DNA of 64,000 nucleotides from Betaproteobacteria bacterium (GTDB lineage Bacteria; Pseudomonadota; Gammaproteobacteria; Burkholderiales; SG8-41). The DNA is taken from positions 61,935-125,934 of the forward strand of contig JAKFYK010000017.1 of the NCBI GenBank assembly GCA_021730905.1, in the 5' to 3' direction. The notes under the pieces are model-generated. The model saw nothing but the letters and a program-made list of their open reading frames with translations. It ran no database searches and was not told the DNA's origin. Each line of letters opens with the position of its first letter. Positions within the stretch are counted from its first letter, which is position 1. Positions 63,917 through 64,000 of the stretch are shown in pieces. Position numbers and translations under genes: made by a program.

Positions 63917-64000
63917 ATGGTCGACGTGCCGCAGCGAAATTCGAATTGGTTTACTGGAAATATCGCGGGGTTTGGCGACGAAACACGATTGGCTATCCCG
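63917..64000 (+). CDS. Possible start of a gene cut by the window end
   Basis: An ATG at 63917 opens a frame of 28 codons that is still open at base 64000 (MVDVPQRNSNWFTGNIAGFG and so on). No ribosome site is visible and no family is recognised, so this is only a possibility. Confidence 0.25.
   Translation, partial: MVDVPQRNSNWFTGNIAGFGDETRLAIP

Noticed and set aside
1..64000. tRNA, rRNA, CRISPR arrays, prophage or complete insertion sequences
   Set aside because: I looked for conserved tRNA T-loop patterns, regularly spaced repeats, integrases and transposases and saw none.

Overview
The window comes from a GC-rich chromosome, most likely of a betaproteobacterium. The reasons are the gene order ftsW-murG-murC-murB-ddl-ftsQ-ftsA-ftsZ-lpxC, followed by a dciA-like gene, an M23 peptidase, secA, argJ, a MutT-ThiE fusion, yacG, zapD, coaE and pilD-pilC, and above all the large number of Bug-type periplasmic receptors, a family greatly expanded in Burkholderiales and relatives. 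The position of murB between murC and ddl recalls Nitrosomonadales-type clusters; the genus cannot be named from this sequence.

Region 1 (1-24.7 kb) is mostly housekeeping. It holds the division and cell-wall (dcw) cluster, lpxC with a clear promoter, secA behind a strong terminator-like hairpin, arginine synthesis (argJ), a AAA ATPase of the DUF815 type, nucleotide/thiamine repair (MutT-ThiE), the yacG-zapD-coaE-pilD-pilC block on the minus strand, a CorC-type membrane protein, an oxidoreductase and a cystathionine-lyase-like PLP enzyme. Two gene junctions that would normally be tight (murG/murC and murB/ddl) carry inserted spacers that preserve start/stop overlaps.

Region 2 (24.7-63.7 kb) is an accessory catabolic region. 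It has nine intact Bug receptors, one Bug gene broken by two frameshifts, and one N-terminal Bug relic, without any TctA/TctB membrane partner. Around them lie CoA-transferases (three, family III), short-chain dehydrogenases, a formally enoyl-CoA hydratase-like protein, a GST, a tannase/MHETase-family esterase, an asparaginase-like hydrolase, an SMP-30 lactonase, an argininosuccinate-lyase-family enzyme, a flavoprotein dehydrogenase, two MFS and one MATE transporter. Several of these enzymes lack canonical catalytic residues. prfC sits inside this region. No transcription regulator was recognised in it.

The most unusual parts are: (a) a probable eight-gene minus-strand operon (35926 down to 29322) combining three Bug receptors, a luciferase-like monooxygenase, a secreted methyltransferase-fold protein, two tandem Lin0512-family proteins and a quinone-oxidoreductase; (b) a second secreted methyltransferase-fold protein paired with a Bug gene at 24.7-26.5 kb; (c) a 64-bp direct repeat (60853 and 63811) flanking a three-gene module; and (d) an AT-rich 21-bp motif present in eight copies across the window.
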